Assembly (NCBI GenBank): GCA_949519155.1
Contig: CATIQU010000035.1
Location: 62,001 to 126,000 of the forward strand
Source: Polaribacter sp. SA4-10
GTDB taxonomy: Bacteria; Bacteroidota; Bacteroidia; Flavobacteriales; Flavobacteriaceae
Direction of reading: 5' to 3'
Length of the DNA: 64,000 bases
The first letter of the stretch is position 1, and each line of letters opens with the position of its first letter. Made by a program: the position numbers and the translations under genes. The notes under the pieces were generated by a model that worked only from the letters and a program-made list of their open reading frames with translations, was not told the origin of the DNA and ran no database searches. Positions 62,663-64,000 of this stretch are shown piece after piece.

Positions 62663-63367
62663 ATGGAATTAGAGGTTATTTATAAAGACGAATATTGCAT
62701 CTGTGTGAACAAACCCAATAATGTGGTGGTGCACCATTCCTTTCTTTCAAGAAATGTTGCTGATGAAAAATCCTTATTACAATTACTAGAAGCACAAATT
62801 GGGGAAAAATTCCATCCTGTACATCGATTGGATCGAAAAACATCTGGAATTATGTTGCTAACAAACAATTCAGAAAATGTTTCTAAGTTTCAAGTACTTT
62901 TTACAAACAAAGAAATCCAGAAAACTTATTACGGAGTTGTTCGTGGCCATGCTCCAGCATCAAAAAAGATAGACTCTCCAGTAAAAGGAAAAGACGGAAA
63001 ATCCTACAAAGAAGCATTGACTCACTTGAAAACATTGGCAACTATTGTCTTAGATATCCCCGTAAAGCCTTATGATTCATCCCGCTATAGTTTGGTGGAA
63101 ATGGAGCCGAAAACTGGTAGAATGCATCAATTACGTGCCCATACGCTTAAAATTAGTCACCCATTAATTGGCGATGCAAAATACGGTGATAAAAATCATG
63201 ACCTCATGTTTGAAACAAACTTTGGATGGAAAAACTTCTTTTTACACGCAGGTAGTTTGACATTCAAACACCCGTTTACAAATGAAAAATTAAACTTAAA
63301 AAGCGAATTCCCAGAAGATTGGAATTCGCTTTTTAAAGAGTTTAACTGGAAGAATCCAATGATATAA
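62663..63367 (+). CDS. RluA/TruC-like pseudouridine synthase
   Basis: 234 residues. HRLDRKTSGIMLL carries the catalytic Asp of the RluA family, and GRMHQLRAHTLKISHPLIGD is the conserved RNA-binding run. No S4 domain precedes it, as in TruC, which modifies U65 of tRNA-Asp/Ile. A terminator-like hairpin is embedded in its last codons. Confidence 0.9.
   Translation: MELEVIYKDEYCICVNKPNNVVVHHSFLSRNVADEKSLLQLLEAQIGEKFHPVHRLDRKTSGIMLLTNNSENVSKFQVLFTNKEIQKTYYGVVRGHAPASKKIDSPVKGKDGKSYKEALTHLKTLATIVLDIPVKPYDSSRYSLVEMEPKTGRMHQLRAHTLKISHPLIGDAKYGDKNHDLMFETNFGWKNFFLHAGSLTFKHPFTNEKLNLKSEFPEDWNSLFKEFNWKNPMI
63298..63334. terminator. Bidirectional terminator hairpin inside the 3' end of the pseudouridine synthase gene
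   Basis: Perfect 14-bp inverted repeat AAAAAGCGAATTCC (63298-63311) and its complement (63321-63334), with a 9-nt loop. Five A and five T flank it, so it could end transcripts from either strand. It is wholly within coding sequence, 33 bp before the stop codon. The convergent MDR gene ends 4 bp after that stop. Confidence 0.7.
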
Positions 63368-63371
63368 GCTA

Positions 63372-64000
63372 CTAGTCTTCAATTACTTTCAGTACTAATT
63401 TTCCGTTTTTATCACCAGAAAAAAGTCTTTCATAGGTTTCTTTAAAATTTTCAATACCTTCATAAACATCTTCTCGCGACTTTAGTTTCCCTTCTTTCAT
63501 CCAAGTACCCATTTCTTTTGCAGCAATGGCAAAGTCTTTGGTATAATCCATTACAACCATTCCTTGCATGGTAGAACGCGTTACTAATAGCGATAAATAA
63601 TTACTAGGACCATCAATTTTATGTTTGTTATTGTATTGTGAAATTGCTCCACAAATAACAACTCGTGCATGCATTCTTAGTTTGCTTAATGCAGCGTCTA
63701 ATAAAATACCACCAACATTATCAAAATAAACATCGATGCCTTTTGGGCACTTTCTCTTCAATGCAGTATAAATGTTTTCTGATTTGTAATCAATAGCGTC
63801 ATCAAAACCTAACTCGTTTTTTAGATAATCACATTTTTCTTGTCCGCCAGCAATCCCAATTACAGTACACCCTTTGATTTTTGCAATTTGACCAACAATA
63901 CTTCCAACAGCACCTGCAGCACCAGAAACCAACACAATATCTCCTTCTTTGATCTTACCAACTTGTGTAATTCCAAAATAAGCTGTCATTCCTGGCATCC
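63372..64000 (-). CDS. NADP-dependent medium-chain oxidoreductase, CurA/leukotriene-reductase-like (N-terminus beyond window)
   Basis: The frame is open to the window edge, so the gene is cut at its N-terminus. Visible: GMTAYFGITQVGKIKEGD, Rossmann motif VSGAAGAVGSIVGQIAK, IGIAGGQEKCDYLKNELGF and VYFDNVGGILLDAAL. This is the zinc-free MDR group that reduces enones with NADPH. The start codon lies outside the window. Confidence 0.88.
   Translation of the reverse strand, partial: MPGMTAYFGITQVGKIKEGDIVLVSGAAGAVGSIVGQIAKIKGCTVIGIAGGQEKCDYLKNELGFDDAIDYKSENIYTALKRKCPKGIDVYFDNVGGILLDAALSKLRMHARVVICGAISQYNNKHKIDGPSNYLSLLVTRSTMQGMVVMDYTKDFAIAAKEMGTWMKEGKLKSREDVYEGIENFKETYERLFSGDKNGKLVLKVIED

Overview
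The window is a stretch of low-GC chromosome from a member of the Bacteroidota, almost certainly a marine Flavobacteriaceae (Polaribacter/Tenacibaculum-like; the genus is inference). Supporting signs are TAnnTTTG-type -7 promoter boxes with TTG at about -33, almost no Shine-Dalgarno sequences, a PorV/PorQ-family outer-membrane protein, bacillithiol synthesis (bshB1), a 6S-like RNA between zapA and rny, a TonB receptor with a carboxypeptidase-regulatory-like domain, DUF6495 behind rplI, and RecQ and endonuclease III proteins that lack the usual metal-binding cysteines. Most of the window is housekeeping. No prophage, insertion sequence, CRISPR array or rRNA operon was seen.

Layout. 1-5.4 kb: lipid acyltransferase (cut by the window edge), Nudix hydrolase, a DUF6787-like membrane protein, a dicarboxylate/amino-acid symporter, a rhodanese-type sulfurtransferase, a HAD phosphatase and a DCC thiol protein. 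5.6-9.9 kb: a four-gene MacAB-like export module (ATPase, two permeases, adaptor) closed by a perfect 17-bp terminator hairpin. 10-16.7 kb: 3-hydroxybutyryl-CoA dehydrogenase, a Gfo/Idh/MocA oxidoreductase, pcm, a heptamer tandem array, DUF2147 / KdsC / DUF2520, a trans-sulfuration enzyme, bshB1 and tRNA-His. 16.8-20.9 kb: an unidentified lipoprotein, a LytS-like sensor kinase and a LytTR regulator, preceded by a pair of 13-bp direct repeats spaced by exactly two helical turns. 20.9-33.7 kb: uvrA, an ECF sigma factor with a small downstream ORF, nth, bcp, a TonB receptor, an M23 peptidase, zapB-like/zapA/6S RNA/rny, and xerD.

33.9-50.6 kb: a frameshifted beta-barrel gene, aroQ, a GNAT acetyltransferase, a fused formimidotransferase-cyclodeaminase, an Lnb/DUF4105 protein, a PorV/PorQ protein, a YheT-type hydrolase, pssA, the lptB/carboxymuconolactone decarboxylase-like/tatC/kdsD cluster, recQ (with ten C directly before its ATG), a ZIP transporter and two methyltransferases. 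50.7-64 kb: priA, a frameshifted Tat-lipoprotein epimerase, a frameshifted ECF sigma factor with its anti-sigma-like and outer-membrane partners, rpsF-rpsR-rplI, DUF6495, a small accessory cassette (two paralogous ~70-residue proteins and an XRE regulator around a perfect 22-bp palindrome), a DMT transporter, a ThiE-like protein, a degenerate helicase, an RluA-type pseudouridine synthase and a truncated MDR oxidoreductase.

Themes. Envelope biogenesis recurs (kdsC, kdsD, lptB, pssA, plsC-like, tatC, the PorV/PorQ protein, M23, MacAB), as does DNA/RNA maintenance (uvrA, nth, recQ, priA, xerD, rny, 6S RNA). The best candidates for undescribed biology are the LytTR-linked lipoprotein locus with its phased repeats, the palindrome/paralog/XRE cassette at 59.0-60.0 kb, the poly-C tract abutting recQ, and the A7 frameshift in the second ECF sigma gene. 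Three loci carry frameshifts, so local sequence quality must be checked before they are called pseudogenes.
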